Origin: an uncultured Clostridia bacterium | Lineage (GTDB): Bacteria; Bacillota; Clostridia; Lachnospirales; Anaerotignaceae | NCBI GenBank assembly: GCA_910587735.1 | Contig: CAJUNT010000026.1 | Coordinates: 1-31,740, forward strand | Direction of reading: 5' to 3' | Length of the DNA: 31,740 nucleotides | Part shown: one piece after another, positions 1-8,240 of the stretch | How the letters are laid out: each line of letters begins with the position of its first letter | Numbering within the stretch: position 1 is the first letter of the stretch | Notes under the pieces: generated by a model | Databases searched by the model: none | What the model saw: only the letters and a program-made list of their open reading frames with translations | Told to the model about the DNA's origin: nothing | Made by a program: the position numbers and the translations under genes

Positions 1-851
1 ATAAACTACTAGCATTGGGAAAAACGGGAGCAAAAGAATTTGCAGAAGGCTTAGGAAGTTACGGAAAATGGAAGGTTGCAACCGCAGGAGGAATACCTGT
101 TAAAAATACAGTAAAAAATATGACAAAATCCCCTGCTAAAATACTAATGTCTAATGCAGATGATGCTGGAAAATCAGCAGCAAATGTAACAAAAGGAATT
201 GCCTCTAAAACAGATGATGCTATGAAAATAGCAGCAAATTCTGAAAGGAGTGTCGTTTCATCAACAACCAAAGAACTTGTGGACAATGCTGTAAAGGGAA
301 CACCTATTGTAGAAGCAAGTAAAAAAGCAGGTAAAAAAGCAAAAAGTGAAGTAGCAGACAATGTAGCAAATAAGACAGAAAAGAAAGCTATACAAGAAGC
401 AGTAGAAGACAAAGTAGTAAAAGGAGAAGGTGGAAAAGGGAAAGGAGATGGTGTGAACACAAGTCCTGCTGTACTTTCAACGGAAGTAAAGGACATAGAA
501 AATCTTGAAAATCTTAAACAAAATGAAACAAAAAATAAAGAAATATTGAAACAAACAAGTATAAATTCTCAGATTTTAGAAGAGATCAATAACTTATCAG
601 AACAAAAGATTCATCATATAATCAATGGAAGCAAACATTCAGATCATCAATGGGAAAAACTAGTTTCCAATAAAGATTGGAATGGAATTAAAGAGATTCT
701 TATATATGTAATGGAAAACGGAGTAGAAGGACCATATAAGAGAGTTTATTCTAAAAGAGCAATAGTAAATGGATATGAAGTAGAAGTTGTATATAATAAG
801 TTAAATAATGGAGTAATAAGAATTTCGGATGCGTGGATAGTAAGTAGATAG
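1..851 (+). CDS. C-terminal part of a polymorphic toxin with an Ntox35/BECR-like RNase domain (5' end outside window)
   Basis: The reading frame is open to the left edge of the window, so this is the tail of a longer gene and the TTG at 15 is probably not its start. The visible part begins with a Gly/Ala-rich pre-toxin segment. A long Lys/Ala/Glu-rich low-complexity linker follows (about residues 50-190 counted from position 15). The last ~80 residues form a compact domain with KIHHIINGSKHSDHQW, a KDW motif and a final ISDAW. His-rich starts and this spacing resemble predicted RNase toxins of the BECR fold, specifically polymorphic toxin type 35; this is family recall, not a search result. 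It would cut RNA in a target cell. The 865-1290 gene follows after 13 nt with a good ribosome site and is the expected immunity gene. No Sec signal can be judged because the N-terminus is missing. The toxin role is fairly sure, the exact family moderate. Confidence 0.7.
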   Translation, partial: KLLALGKTGAKEFAEGLGSYGKWKVATAGGIPVKNTVKNMTKSPAKILMSNADDAGKSAANVTKGIASKTDDAMKIAANSERSVVSSTTKELVDNAVKGTPIVEASKKAGKKAKSEVADNVANKTEKKAIQEAVEDKVVKGEGGKGKGDGVNTSPAVLSTEVKDIENLENLKQNETKNKEILKQTSINSQILEEINNLSEQKIHHIINGSKHSDHQWEKLVSNKDWNGIKEILIYVMENGVEGPYKRVYSKRAIVNGYEVEVVYNKLNNGVIRISDAWIVSR

Positions 852-864
852 AAAGGAGCAAATT

Positions 865-1290
865 ATGATTGAAAAATTAAAAATGAAGTTATTACAAGGG
901 AAATATGAAGAAGCTGCAAAAATGTGCCAAAGCATAGATAAAATGAGTGTAAGAGATATGATATTGAATATTGCATATGATACAGAAAGTATATGTACAT
1001 ATAGTTTTGTACAATATCTAATAAAAAAAACACAAGATACAATATGGATTGAATTAGCATTGAATATAATGTTGAATCCGTTATGTTTTGTAGAAGGAGC
1101 ATATTCTGTTGCATTATTTCATGCAAGAGAATTATTATTAAATACAAAAAGTATTGAAAATATGGAAAGAATATTATTTTTCTATGATATACCAGAAAAA
1201 CTGGTAGATAAAGAAGAAGCAGAAATCATAGCAAAAGAAATTTTAAAAATAGAACCTGACAATAAAGTGGTTATGGCATTAAAGTTATAA
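865..1290 (+). CDS. Probable immunity protein for the upstream RNase-like toxin
   Basis: This 141-residue protein starts at ATG 865 behind a GAAAGGAG ribosome site that begins at the stop codon of the toxin gene, so the two are almost certainly co-transcribed. It looks wholly alpha-helical and cytosolic, with no signal peptide or convincing membrane segment. It opens with a TPR-like KLLQGKYEEAAKM and has a central IAYDTESICTYSF. Near the end is a block (FFYDIPEKL, then EEAEIIAKEIL) that I recall from small immunity proteins beside Bacillus and Clostridia RNase-type toxins. I cannot name a Pfam family. Position, size and spacing support an antitoxin that binds the toxin domain; binding itself is inferred. 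Confidence 0.6.
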   Translation: MIEKLKMKLLQGKYEEAAKMCQSIDKMSVRDMILNIAYDTESICTYSFVQYLIKKTQDTIWIELALNIMLNPLCFVEGAYSVALFHARELLLNTKSIENMERILFFYDIPEKLVDKEEAEIIAKEILKIEPDNKVVMALKL

Positions 1291-1296
1291 TCAATT

Positions 1297-1405
1297 GTAA
1301 TTTGCGAAGCACTTTGCTTTTCTATAAAGTGTTTCACAGATATTGCTCAGCATAACAAGGAGGTGATACTATTTCCTATTCCATTGTAAAACCAGCAAAC
1401 CAATA
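1297..1405 (+). pseudogene. Remnant copy of the leader and first codons of the gene at 4277
   Basis: This stretch aligns with 4251-4356 over about 105 nt: shared GTAATT, CTTTGCTTTT, TTGCTCAGCA (CTGCTCAGCA in the other copy), GGTGATA and ATTTCCTATT blocks in the same order. In the intact copy these encode the N-terminus of the 180-residue protein (EGDIISYYIVKP). Here a one-base deletion (AACAAGGAGGTG against AACAAAGAAGGTG) breaks the frame, and the matching frame (GDTISYSIVKPANQ) hits TAA at 1402-1404. The remnant contains its own hairpin (GAAGCACTTT with AAAGTGTTTC). It marks the junction between two toxin modules and suggests that modules were inserted or duplicated in front of the 4277 gene. 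Confidence 0.65.
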
Positions 1406-1433
1406 AGATGGTTTACTATGAAGGAGGGGGAAT

Positions 1434-3401
1434 ATGGGATTTTTTAGTAAGACATTACAAGCAGCTATGCCAAAAATGATAGGAAATCCTATAACAACAG
1501 CAGTAGCAATGGTATCAGTGGCGTTATCTGTGGTGAAAGGAAAAAAAGCAACAAAAGCAACAAAAAATAAAAAAAAGGCAACTGTTAAAAAAAGTAAAAT
1601 TATGTCCAAAAAACAACAAATGGAAGTGATGGAACGTATTTGTCAATCGGTATATGGCACTTACATCAGAGGAGCTACAACGATAGCAGCAAGATATATA
1701 GGACACCCAGCAGTTGCTATACCAGCATCAGAAATGGTTAAAACAATGATGGATGAAGTAGCTCCACCAATTAATAAATATTGTGTTATTCATACAGAAC
1801 AAAAACAAAAAATAGAAACTAATGATATTGTTCAAATAGCACAAATTTATAAAAATGCAATAGAGGAAACAAAGCAATATTTGAAAGATAAGAAGCTATA
1901 CATTCCTACTGTTAATGATTATCTTTTAACAGGCTATAATGGAACAATACAATCCGTACAATATTTAATGGATAAATACTGTCCAGAATTAGGAGAAACA
2001 TTAGACAACATAAAAGCAAAAAAAGCAGAGATGATTTCATATTTTTATGAAAACAATAGACAAATTTATATTAAAAATCCAGAAATAGGAACTGTTTTTG
2101 ATAAAATGCTGTTTGATGTACCCATAGATGAAAAAAACATGAATGTTTTTGAAAAAGCAGAAGTTGCAATGGATGGTGTTGCTTCTGGGTTTATAAAAGA
2201 TATTGCTTCAGGGGCAAATGCGATAGTAGATATGGCACTTTCTCCACTTGATACTGCAGAGGCTTTAACTTCACCAGGTACATTGACATTAGGTACAGTA
2301 TGGAATGGTTTAACAGAAGATATTGTAAATGATTGGCAAAAGGGAACAATACAAGGGAAATCAGAAGCTGTCGGAAGGACAGCAAGTGTTGCTTTACCAT
2401 TTTTGGGAGTAATATCAAAAATAACAAAGGCTACAGGAACAGCAGGTAAGCTAACAGGAACGGCTGCACGAGAGGCAGCAGAAAGAGCTACTCAAGAAGC
2501 AGCAGAAAGAGCTGCCCAAGAGGCAACAGAAAGAGCTGCTCAAGAAGCAGCAGAAAGAGCTGCCCAAGAGGCAACAGAAAGAGCTGCCCAAGAGGCAGCA
2601 GAAAGAGCTGCCCAAGAGGCAGCAGAAAGAGCTGCTCAAGAAGCAGCAGAAAGAACTGCTCAAGAAACAACAGAAAGAGCTGGAAAAGAAGTTAGTCAAG
2701 AAGTAGCAGAGAGAGCTAGAAAAACAGATAATAGTATACCTGTAAAAAGAGGAGATAGTAGTACAAATGGCTCTGGTGTGAAAATTAGCGAAGAAAAACC
2801 AAACCATAATATAGATAATGTAAAAATCACAGAAGCAAATGGTAATGAACTAAGAGAAGATGGAATACAAACGAATAATGTTACAGAACAACCAAAAATT
2901 CAAGTTACAAAACAACCTCAAAAACCACAAATACAAAATACAAATATACATAAACATACAATGCCAAGTCAACCACCAAATATTTTAGCAACACCAAATG
3001 GTACTAAAACTAAGGTAAATTATAATGATCCTGAATTAGATAATATACGCTCTTTAATAAGAGAAAATGAAGCGGCTGAAACTCTAGCACAAGCTGGATA
3101 TAAAATTGAGCAAAATCCTAAAGTACCTGGAACTAAAAATCCAGACTATTTAATAGAAAATAAAATATTTGATTGTTATTCACCAAGGGAAGGAACAAGT
3201 GTTAGAAACATAGCAAGTAGCATAACTAGGAAGATTGATTCAGGTCAAACAAATAGAATTATTTTAAACTTAGATGATTGGCATGGTGGAGGAGGAGATA
3301 TTGATGAAATTATTAAGCAACTTAATGAATGGTCTATACCAGGATTAAAGGAAGTAAAAGTAATAAATCATTACCATGAAATTATAGATATTTATCCATA
3401 A
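1434..3401 (+). CDS. Polymorphic toxin with C-terminal CdiA-CT-like tRNA nuclease domain
   Basis: This 655-residue protein starts at ATG 1434 behind a strong AAGGAGGGGG site. Domains in order: a short hydrophobic stretch (about 18-36), a Lys/Ala/Thr basic patch (37-60), a helical region of ~280 residues I do not recognise, an eight-residue EAAERAAQ-type tandem repeat (about 347-418), a polar linker, and the toxin domain (about 530-655). That last domain has ENEAAETLAQAGYKIEQNP, then NPDY (569-572), FDCYSP (579-584) and ILNLDD. This pattern matches, from memory, the CdiA C-terminal tRNase family with a PD-(D/E)xK-like core, the acidic residues being candidate catalytic groups. It would cleave tRNA in a competitor. 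The gene at 3422 is the likely immunity partner. There is no clear Sec signal peptide, so export by a dedicated machine is plausible. Confidence 0.75.
   Translation: MGFFSKTLQAAMPKMIGNPITTAVAMVSVALSVVKGKKATKATKNKKKATVKKSKIMSKKQQMEVMERICQSVYGTYIRGATTIAARYIGHPAVAIPASEMVKTMMDEVAPPINKYCVIHTEQKQKIETNDIVQIAQIYKNAIEETKQYLKDKKLYIPTVNDYLLTGYNGTIQSVQYLMDKYCPELGETLDNIKAKKAEMISYFYENNRQIYIKNPEIGTVFDKMLFDVPIDEKNMNVFEKAEVAMDGVASGFIKDIASGANAIVDMALSPLDTAEALTSPGTLTLGTVWNGLTEDIVNDWQKGTIQGKSEAVGRTASVALPFLGVISKITKATGTAGKLTGTAAREAAERATQEAAERAAQEATERAAQEAAERAAQEATERAAQEAAERAAQEAAERAAQEAAERTAQETTERAGKEVSQEVAERARKTDNSIPVKRGDSSTNGSGVKISEEKPNHNIDNVKITEANGNELREDGIQTNNVTEQPKIQVTKQPQKPQIQNTNIHKHTMPSQPPNILATPNGTKTKVNYNDPELDNIRSLIRENEAAETLAQAGYKIEQNPKVPGTKNPDYLIENKIFDCYSPREGTSVRNIASSITRKIDSGQTNRIILNLDDWHGGGGDIDEIIKQLNEWSIPGLKEVKVINHYHEIIDIYP
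2472..2687 (+). repeat. In-frame 24-bp tandem repeat (EAAERAAQ), about 9 units
   Basis: Nine consecutive 24-nt units encode EAAERATQ, EAAERAAQ and EATERAAQ variants inside the tRNase toxin gene. Units differ by synonymous and Ala/Thr changes, with two alternating types, so copy number has probably changed by slippage or unequal exchange. The protein product is a charged Ala/Glu/Arg helix, likely a rigid rod or coiled-coil spacer between the pre-toxin and toxin parts. Confidence 0.85.
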
Positions 3402-3421
3402 TATATTTAGGAGGATTTTTT

Positions 3422-3904
3422 ATGGCTACGACTTATTCTATTTTAATGAAGAATAGAAAATTAACAACAAAAATTTTAATACAAAAATTAGAAAATATGG
3501 GTTACATATGTGGTTGTATTAAAGAATTACCGAAAGGAATAGAAATTGATTTACAAGAAAAGTTAGGAAGTTCTATTTATCTTATTATTGCAGGAGATTA
3601 TCCATATAATAGTTGGAGTACCAATTTTAATGAAGAAGAATATATATTTCAACAATATTTAGAGTGTCGTTTTATTAATAATTTTGAATATTGGGAAAAT
3701 CGTTATAAAGTTATATTATCATTAATATTTGGATTAATGTTAGATTTAAAAGAAGAAGCTTTGTTCATTAATAATGATACTGAACTGTGTATGTTTAAGG
3801 AAGATGGTAGTATTCATTTATATAATAAAAATGGAATATGGAATCATCCATTTTTTCGAGATATTATTGTAGATAAAAATATAAAATATGTTGATGAATT
3901 ATAG
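3422..3904 (+). CDS. Candidate immunity protein for the CdiA-CT-like toxin
   Basis: This 160-residue protein starts 20 nt after the toxin stop, behind AGGAGGATTTTTT and ATG 3422. It has no signal peptide. It looks like an alpha/beta cytosolic protein with a hydrophobic central helix (VILSLIFGLMLDL) followed by a beta-rich end (LCMFKEDGSIHLYNK). The order of an N-terminal sheet, a hydrophobic helix and a late 'E-x-x-x-F-x-x-D-G' strand faintly recalls SitI3-type immunity proteins, but I would not name it so without a profile search. Placement directly after a tRNase toxin is the main evidence. It would bind and block that domain in sister cells. Confidence 0.6.
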   Translation: MATTYSILMKNRKLTTKILIQKLENMGYICGCIKELPKGIEIDLQEKLGSSIYLIIAGDYPYNSWSTNFNEEEYIFQQYLECRFINNFEYWENRYKVILSLIFGLMLDLKEEALFINNDTELCMFKEDGSIHLYNKNGIWNHPFFRDIIVDKNIKYVDEL

Positions 3905-4223
3905 TGAACACAAAGAAGATACACAAGAATCTTATGAAGAACTTTACCAAGAACTTGGTACTTTATTAAGAATGACAGGTTATTTAACTGAGAAAGAGTA
4001 TGCAGACTATGAAGGATATGACTTTTTGGATAAGTGCTGTATATTTATTAGCCTTGCAAAAATTGCAATGGATGATAATGTTGATATTTCTGAAATTCAA
4101 GGAGAATTAAAGGAAATATTTGAAAGTAATGTGATTGATGGACTTAAAGAAAAACTAGGAGATGACTTCGAAGTGTTTTATAATGATTATTTAAAAGTTC
4201 AGCAGGAATATAACAAACTTTAA
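3888..4223 (+). CDS. Small acidic helical protein of unknown function in a toxin/immunity module
   Basis: This 111-residue ORF overlaps the end of the preceding gene by 17 nt in another frame. ATG 3888 and ATG 3894 are both possible starts and neither has a strong ribosome site, so it may be translated by coupling. The protein is acidic and helical (EELYQELGTLLRMTGYL, then FLDKCCIFISLAKIAMDD). I do not recognise a family. It may be a second immunity factor, or an orphan immunity gene left from a lost toxin. A short untranslated stretch and the hairpin leader of the 4277 gene follow. Confidence 0.5.
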   Translation: MLMNYSEHKEDTQESYEELYQELGTLLRMTGYLTEKEYADYEGYDFLDKCCIFISLAKIAMDDNVDISEIQGELKEIFESNVIDGLKEKLGDDFEVFYNDYLKVQQEYNKL

Positions 4224-4250
4224 AAAATATTGTTGTAGAAAGAAAGTAGG

Positions 4251-4300
4251 GTAATTGTGAAACGCTTTGCTTTTAGGTGGGGAGTTTCGCAATTACTGCT
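4251..4300 (+). promoter_or_regulatory. Hairpin leader overlapping the start of the 4277 gene
   Basis: TTGTGAAAC (4255-4263) can pair with GTTTCGCAA (4284-4292) with one G-U pair, so the GTG start at 4277 lies in or beside the loop. The sequence is partly conserved in the decayed copy at 1297-1405, which suggests the block travels with the gene. No good Shine-Dalgarno site is visible before the GTG. It could be an RNA element that controls translation, or a recombination hot spot. This is inferred from pairing only. Confidence 0.35.
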
Positions 4301-4819
4301 CAGCAAAACAAAGAAGGTGATATTATTTCCTATTATATTGTAAAGCCTGACAAAAGAATTACAAATGCAATCCATATCAATATGACAAAGGAGCAACTAG
4401 AGCAGGCAAATGAAGAAGTGATTACGTGTGATTTAGGAGAAAAATATTTACAGATGGATTATATTATGGTTCGTAAGTTGTTTTCTACATTTCATTTGTT
4501 TTCTGATGGGTTAAAAGAATTACTGGAAATCTATGATGAAACACTAGAATTTTATCCCATATTTTTGTGTGATAATCAGCATATGCAGTCTGTTGTTTAC
4601 TGGAAATGTGTTTGTACTGCACTGGATTGTATTGCAGAAGGAAACTATAAAAGTATAGATGATGTTGTGTTTCAAAGTGACAAAATAGGAGAACGCTTTT
4701 TATTTCGTGTTGATTTTGAAAAACAGGAATATTTTGTGTTTGACAGAGTATTGACAGAAAATATATTGCGAAAAGAATATATAGGTATTTCTTTTCAAAA
4801 AGTGAAGTATATGATATAG
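4277..4819 (+). CDS. Imm11/Imm43-like (DUF1629-like) protein heading the spike operon
   Basis: This 180-residue protein would start at GTG 4277; homology to the remnant at 1297-1405 begins at these codons, which supports a start near here rather than at ATG 4382. It is soluble with no signal peptide. The middle part (FSTFHLFSDGLKELLEIYD, then LEFYPIFL, then VVYWKCVCTALDCI) has the layout of proteins in the DUF1629/Imm11-Imm43 group, in which a YW motif and an aromatic-rich core recur. That assignment is recall and modest. It is 12 nt upstream of the spike gene and in the same operon. It may be an accessory or immunity factor for a toxin delivered by that spike. A broken duplicate of its 5' end lies upstream. 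Confidence 0.5.
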   Translation: MGSFAITAQQNKEGDIISYYIVKPDKRITNAIHINMTKEQLEQANEEVITCDLGEKYLQMDYIMVRKLFSTFHLFSDGLKELLEIYDETLEFYPIFLCDNQHMQSVVYWKCVCTALDCIAEGNYKSIDDVVFQSDKIGERFLFRVDFEKQEYFVFDRVLTENILRKEYIGISFQKVKYMI

Positions 4820-4831
4820 GGCGGTGAGAAA

Positions 4832-6214
4832 ATGAGCATATTATTAAAAGATTTAGAAATAGAAATTCCTTTCAAAATACAAAAAATATTGTCTGTAAAA
4901 ATAGTACAAAAATGCAATGAACACGCTATCGCAACCATTGATGTAATGTTAGAAGATGGTCAAAAAATAGAAGATATTTACAGCCTAAATGAAAAAACAA
5001 ATATTGTATTGCTTCAAAAAGGCAATGACAAAAAACCAATATTATTTTCAGGTGTGTTAATGGATTTACAAATCTCTATGATACAAGATGTTTGTATTGT
5101 CAGCCTGACAGCAAAAAGCAACAGTATTTTGTTAGATATCAAAAAGAAAAGAAGAAGTTTTCAACATACAGAAAATAAATATCAATCTCTATTTGAACAG
5201 ATTATCAAAACAGAATATCAAGGAGATTTTATAGATACTGCTTCTAACGGTAAAATACAAGACAAAGTGATAATACAGTATGATGAAACAGATTGGGCAT
5301 TTTTATTGCGACTTGCTTCTCAGCTTCATACCATTGTGATACCTGATATATTATCTGACAAGCCTAAAATGTATATCGGTCTGCCTAATGGTGAAACATA
5401 CAAGGAGCAAGCTCAGCATTACAGAATTATCAGAAAAACAGAAAAATATATGATACAAAATCAAAATTTTGATGAAAAAAGTTTATTAGATTTTACCTAT
5501 TTTAAAATTGAAACAGAACACAATTATGAATTAGGAGATACCATATTATATAGAGATTTTTATTTTATTGTAATAGAAAAAGAAATGGTATTACAGCATG
5601 GAAAAATGATTTGTTATTATCAATTATGTAAAAAAGAAGGCGTTTTTACAAATACATTTTATAATGCTGTTTTTATGGGTTTGTCCATTGATGGAAAAGT
5701 GCTTGATGTAAAAAAAGATTGTTTAAAATTACATTTGTGTATTGATGAAACACAAGATATAGCAAAATGTTACTGGTTTCCATACAATACTTTGTATGCT
5801 ACAGAGGGACAAACAGGATATTATAGTATGCCCCAAGTAGGAGATAGTGTGAAATTGTACAGCCCTAAAACAGATGAATCACAGATGTATGTAAGACTTG
5901 TAAATAGAGCAGATGGAAAACAAAATACAAAAACACAAGATATTTCTACAAAAAGATTTGGTAACATACATAAAAAAGAAATGGTATTATCCCCTACTAC
6001 TATTGATTTTGTTGCTTCAGAACAAAAATGTGCTGTCAATATGGATTACAGCAGCGGCGTTACATTAACAGGAAGTGCTGGTATTCAAATAAATACAGCA
6101 AATTTAATGAGATTAGAAGCAAATAAAATTGTATTTCAAGCAACAGACAGAATTATGGCAACTACACCAAAAGCAAATGTAATTGTAGATGAAATTATGC
6201 ACTTTAAAGCATAG
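4832..6214 (+). CDS. VgrG/Pvc8-family contractile injection system spike protein
   Basis: This 460-residue protein starts at ATG 4832 after GGCGGTGAG. The first ~230 residues resemble the phage tail hub fold (late control gene D family): paired beta domains, a QYDETDWAFLLRLASQLH motif typical of VgrG-like hubs, and a following region with ELGDTILYRDFYFIV. Residues about 280-360 fit the gp5-like OB region (WFPYNTLY, then YYSMPQVGDSVKLYSP). The C-terminus (about 370-460) is a hydrophilic beta-rich tail with HKKEMVLSPTTIDF that fits a spike needle. Such proteins form the puncturing tip of contractile injection systems and carry effectors. The length is short for a full VgrG with a long needle. 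It is followed at 14 and 10 nt by adaptor-like and pentapeptide genes. The same C-terminal region recurs at the N-terminus of the Rhs protein at 14258. Confidence 0.8.
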   Translation: MSILLKDLEIEIPFKIQKILSVKIVQKCNEHAIATIDVMLEDGQKIEDIYSLNEKTNIVLLQKGNDKKPILFSGVLMDLQISMIQDVCIVSLTAKSNSILLDIKKKRRSFQHTENKYQSLFEQIIKTEYQGDFIDTASNGKIQDKVIIQYDETDWAFLLRLASQLHTIVIPDILSDKPKMYIGLPNGETYKEQAQHYRIIRKTEKYMIQNQNFDEKSLLDFTYFKIETEHNYELGDTILYRDFYFIVIEKEMVLQHGKMICYYQLCKKEGVFTNTFYNAVFMGLSIDGKVLDVKKDCLKLHLCIDETQDIAKCYWFPYNTLYATEGQTGYYSMPQVGDSVKLYSPKTDESQMYVRLVNRADGKQNTKTQDISTKRFGNIHKKEMVLSPTTIDFVASEQKCAVNMDYSSGVTLTGSAGIQINTANLMRLEANKIVFQATDRIMATTPKANVIVDEIMHFKA

Positions 6215-6228
6215 GGAAGTGATTTGTT

Positions 6229-6810
6229 TTGAAAAGTTATGCAGAAGATATGGTAAAAATAATTAATCAGGAGAAAAAAAAGAAAGAGCAGCAAAAAAAT
6301 GATATTAATAGAGGATATGCAGAAATTTTTTATAATACAGTAAAGTTTGAAAGAAAAAAATTGTGTCATGGAGAATTTAGTATGATGTTGCCTGTTTTTT
6401 TTGATATGATGAAGAAACCGACTGTTATATTAAAATATGGTGTAGAATATTGTCCGGATTTTGTATATACAAATGAGGAAATGGATATCAATATCACTTT
6501 TTCTTTTTTAAGTTGTGAACAAATTGGAACAGATATTTTGAAAGTGCAGCAGGAATTGGAACAGGACATAAAAGAAATAAGCAATAATATTACAATAGAA
6601 AAAGAGATTTTGAATACAAAACAAGAACTACCTATCATACAATTTGTATTTCCATTGCAAATACAAAACGATACGATATTAGAAGTAATATTTTTATTTT
6701 TGATAAATTGTAACTGGGTGTTGGGAACATTTCATTGCCCTTTTACACAAAAAAGAGATTGGATAAATATTGTAAAACAAATGTTGCTATCCATACAATT
6801 AGAAAATTAG
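6229..6810 (+). CDS. Possible DcrB/EagR-like chaperone or adaptor of the spike operon
   Basis: This 193-residue protein has TTG 6229 as likely start (GGGAAGTG upstream), with ATG 6250 as an alternative. The N-terminal ~35 residues are Lys-rich and helical. The rest alternates strands and hydrophobic stretches: FSMMLPVFF, TNEEMDINITFSF, IFLFLINCNWVLGTFHCPF, and a closing helix DWINIVKQMLLSI. A lipase-like 'sheet then helix' end with 'W..I..Q.L.SI' is how I recall DcrB/PsbP-fold DUF1795 proteins, the EagR chaperones that load Rhs effectors onto VgrG. This is inference from layout; identity will be low. Its place between a spike gene and a pentapeptide gene upstream of an Rhs gene supports an adaptor role. 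Confidence 0.4.
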   Translation: MKSYAEDMVKIINQEKKKKEQQKNDINRGYAEIFYNTVKFERKKLCHGEFSMMLPVFFDMMKKPTVILKYGVEYCPDFVYTNEEMDINITFSFLSCEQIGTDILKVQQELEQDIKEISNNITIEKEILNTKQELPIIQFVFPLQIQNDTILEVIFLFLINCNWVLGTFHCPFTQKRDWINIVKQMLLSIQLEN

Positions 6811-6820
6811 GAAGAGGATT

Positions 6821-7933
6821 ATGAATAAAAAAGAGATGTATCAAAAATGGGAAAATGAAATATTGTTTACTACATTGCAAAATACTGTTTTTATCATGCA
6901 AAAAGAAATACAACAAAACATAGAACAAATACAAAAAACAATTTGTACAGAAATAGAAAAACTTTTTTACAAAGCACAACAATACGAACAAAAAATAAAT
7001 TATATTACATTTCATATTATGAGACAGGACATATTAGAAGGAATTTATCAATATCATTTATTTTTATATGATGAACATTGGTATTTGAAAAAAGGAAAAG
7101 AAATCGGTGTTTTAAACAGTCATGTCATTTATCGCTATTATCATCAGTTTTACAATGAAGTTTTATCGAAAAGTAATACTTATCGCTCTATTTTTTCCAT
7201 ACCTGAAATGGAAATGTTCCTAATGAAACAACTGAACATATTTCATTATTTTTTTGTAGAAATATTGCGGTATGCTATGAATGAATTAACAGAAAGTGAT
7301 GCTTATTATAAACTAAAAAAAGCAGAGCATTTAGAAATACAAAGTGGTGAGTATTTTGAACCTTGTGACAAATTGTATCAACAAGACACAGAAATAGATT
7401 ATGGAAAATGGAAAAGACAGTTTTTAAAACAAGAGGATAAAAATTTTTGTTTTGCCGATTTAAAAGGAATTGATTTAAAGGGTATTTCTGCAAATGATGT
7501 GGATTTAAGATATGCAGATGTTAGACAAAGTGATTTGCAAAGTATTGATTTAAAGGGTAGCAATTTACAGGGAGCAAGATTTCAAAAATCAAATTTAAAA
7601 CAGTCAAATTTAGAACAAACGATATTAAATTATGCTTGCTTTGATGATGCAGATTTGCAGGGAACTTGTTTTAATAATGCAATAACGGAATTAGATAATA
7701 TACTTTTTATGCTAAAAATTTATTCTGCTTATTGTTATACTTCTTTTAAACGTTGTCGTTTAAAAAATGCTAGTTTTAAAAATGCTGTGTTGAAATATGC
7801 AGATTTTAGAGAGGCAGATATTGAAAATGTTGATTTTACAAATGCTGTATTGGAAAAATGTATTTTTTCTAGGCAGCAATTAAAACAAATTGTTTTAACA
7901 AAGCAACAGAAAAAACAAATTATTTTAAAATAA
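6821..7933 (+). CDS. Pentapeptide-repeat protein in the spike operon
   Basis: This 370-residue protein has ATG 6821 behind AGGAAGAGG. The N-terminal ~200 residues are mostly helical and aromatic/Gln-rich (coiled-coil-like 20-60), of unknown family. Residues about 210-350 carry pentapeptide repeats of the A(D/N)LxG kind: ADLKG, DLKGI, DLRYADVRQ, DLQSI, SNLQGARF, SNLKQSNL and later ASFKNAVLKYADFREADI. These build a right-handed quadrilateral beta-helix. Pentapeptide proteins (including DUF2169-linked ones) occur beside vgrG genes as adaptors in type VI systems, so an adaptor or scaffold role is reasonable but not shown. A Rho-independent terminator follows at once, so the operon probably ends here. 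Confidence 0.7.
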   Translation: MNKKEMYQKWENEILFTTLQNTVFIMQKEIQQNIEQIQKTICTEIEKLFYKAQQYEQKINYITFHIMRQDILEGIYQYHLFLYDEHWYLKKGKEIGVLNSHVIYRYYHQFYNEVLSKSNTYRSIFSIPEMEMFLMKQLNIFHYFFVEILRYAMNELTESDAYYKLKKAEHLEIQSGEYFEPCDKLYQQDTEIDYGKWKRQFLKQEDKNFCFADLKGIDLKGISANDVDLRYADVRQSDLQSIDLKGSNLQGARFQKSNLKQSNLEQTILNYACFDDADLQGTCFNNAITELDNILFMLKIYSAYCYTSFKRCRLKNASFKNAVLKYADFREADIENVDFTNAVLEKCIFSRQQLKQIVLTKQQKKQIILK

Positions 7934-7960
7934 ATATAGCATTGAAAAAATACGAAAGAC

Positions 7961-8013
7961 AAAAGAGCCAATAAACATTACATATTTTTATGTAAATAAA
8001 TTGACTCTTTTTT
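7961..8013 (+). terminator. Rho-independent terminator of the spike operon, related to the one at 22147
   Basis: AAAAGAGCCAAT and ATTGACTCTTTT form the stem with one mismatch, an inner TTACAT/ATGTAA stem closes the loop, and a T-run follows. About 75 nt around it match 22125-22196 closely, including GAAAAAATAC upstream, so it is one copy of a dispersed terminator block. Confidence 0.75.
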
Positions 8014-8240
8014 ATTTGCTAAATAATAAATATTTTATTATAAATACTTATAGAATAATTTTAGTCAAATGTATACTATTTATAAAAATACTCTTTTTTA
8101 TTTTTTCAATTTGCAAAAAAAGCAAAAAGAACAAGTAAATTTTATATTTTACTTGTTCTTTTTTTTGCTCGAAAAACACTGTCGTTCTCCACCTATACCA
8201 TTTTGAGTTCAAGAAAATTCAAAATTTGGAGGGTAAGAGA
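8014..8240. other. Intergenic segment with left end of the recombinase element
   Basis: AT-rich DNA with no gene. It includes a second terminator hairpin at 8124-8163 and a GC-richer strip (CTGTCGTTCTCCACCTATAC, 8179-8198) just before the first gene of the mobile element. The left boundary of the element probably lies in here, but no repeat at both ends identifies it. Confidence 0.4.
8124..8163 (+). terminator. Strong hairpin terminator at the left side of the recombinase element
   Basis: AAAAAGAACAAGTAAA (8124-8139) pairs perfectly with TTTACTTGTTCTTTTT (8148-8163) and a T-run follows. AGC and GCT flank it and can extend the stem. Because of its A/T-rich flanks it could act on both strands. 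Confidence 0.8.

Noticed and set aside
2472..2687. Regular 24-bp repeats that could suggest a CRISPR array
   Set aside because: Units are directly adjacent with no spacers, stay in frame and encode EAAERAAQ inside a toxin gene.
2451..2807. Minus-strand frame of Ser/Phe/Cys repeats
   Set aside because: It is the complement of the EAAERAAQ repeat and has no other support.
8226..8240. TTG 8226 as start of the sigma-like gene
   Set aside because: It overlaps the GGAGGG ribosome site that fits ATG 8241.
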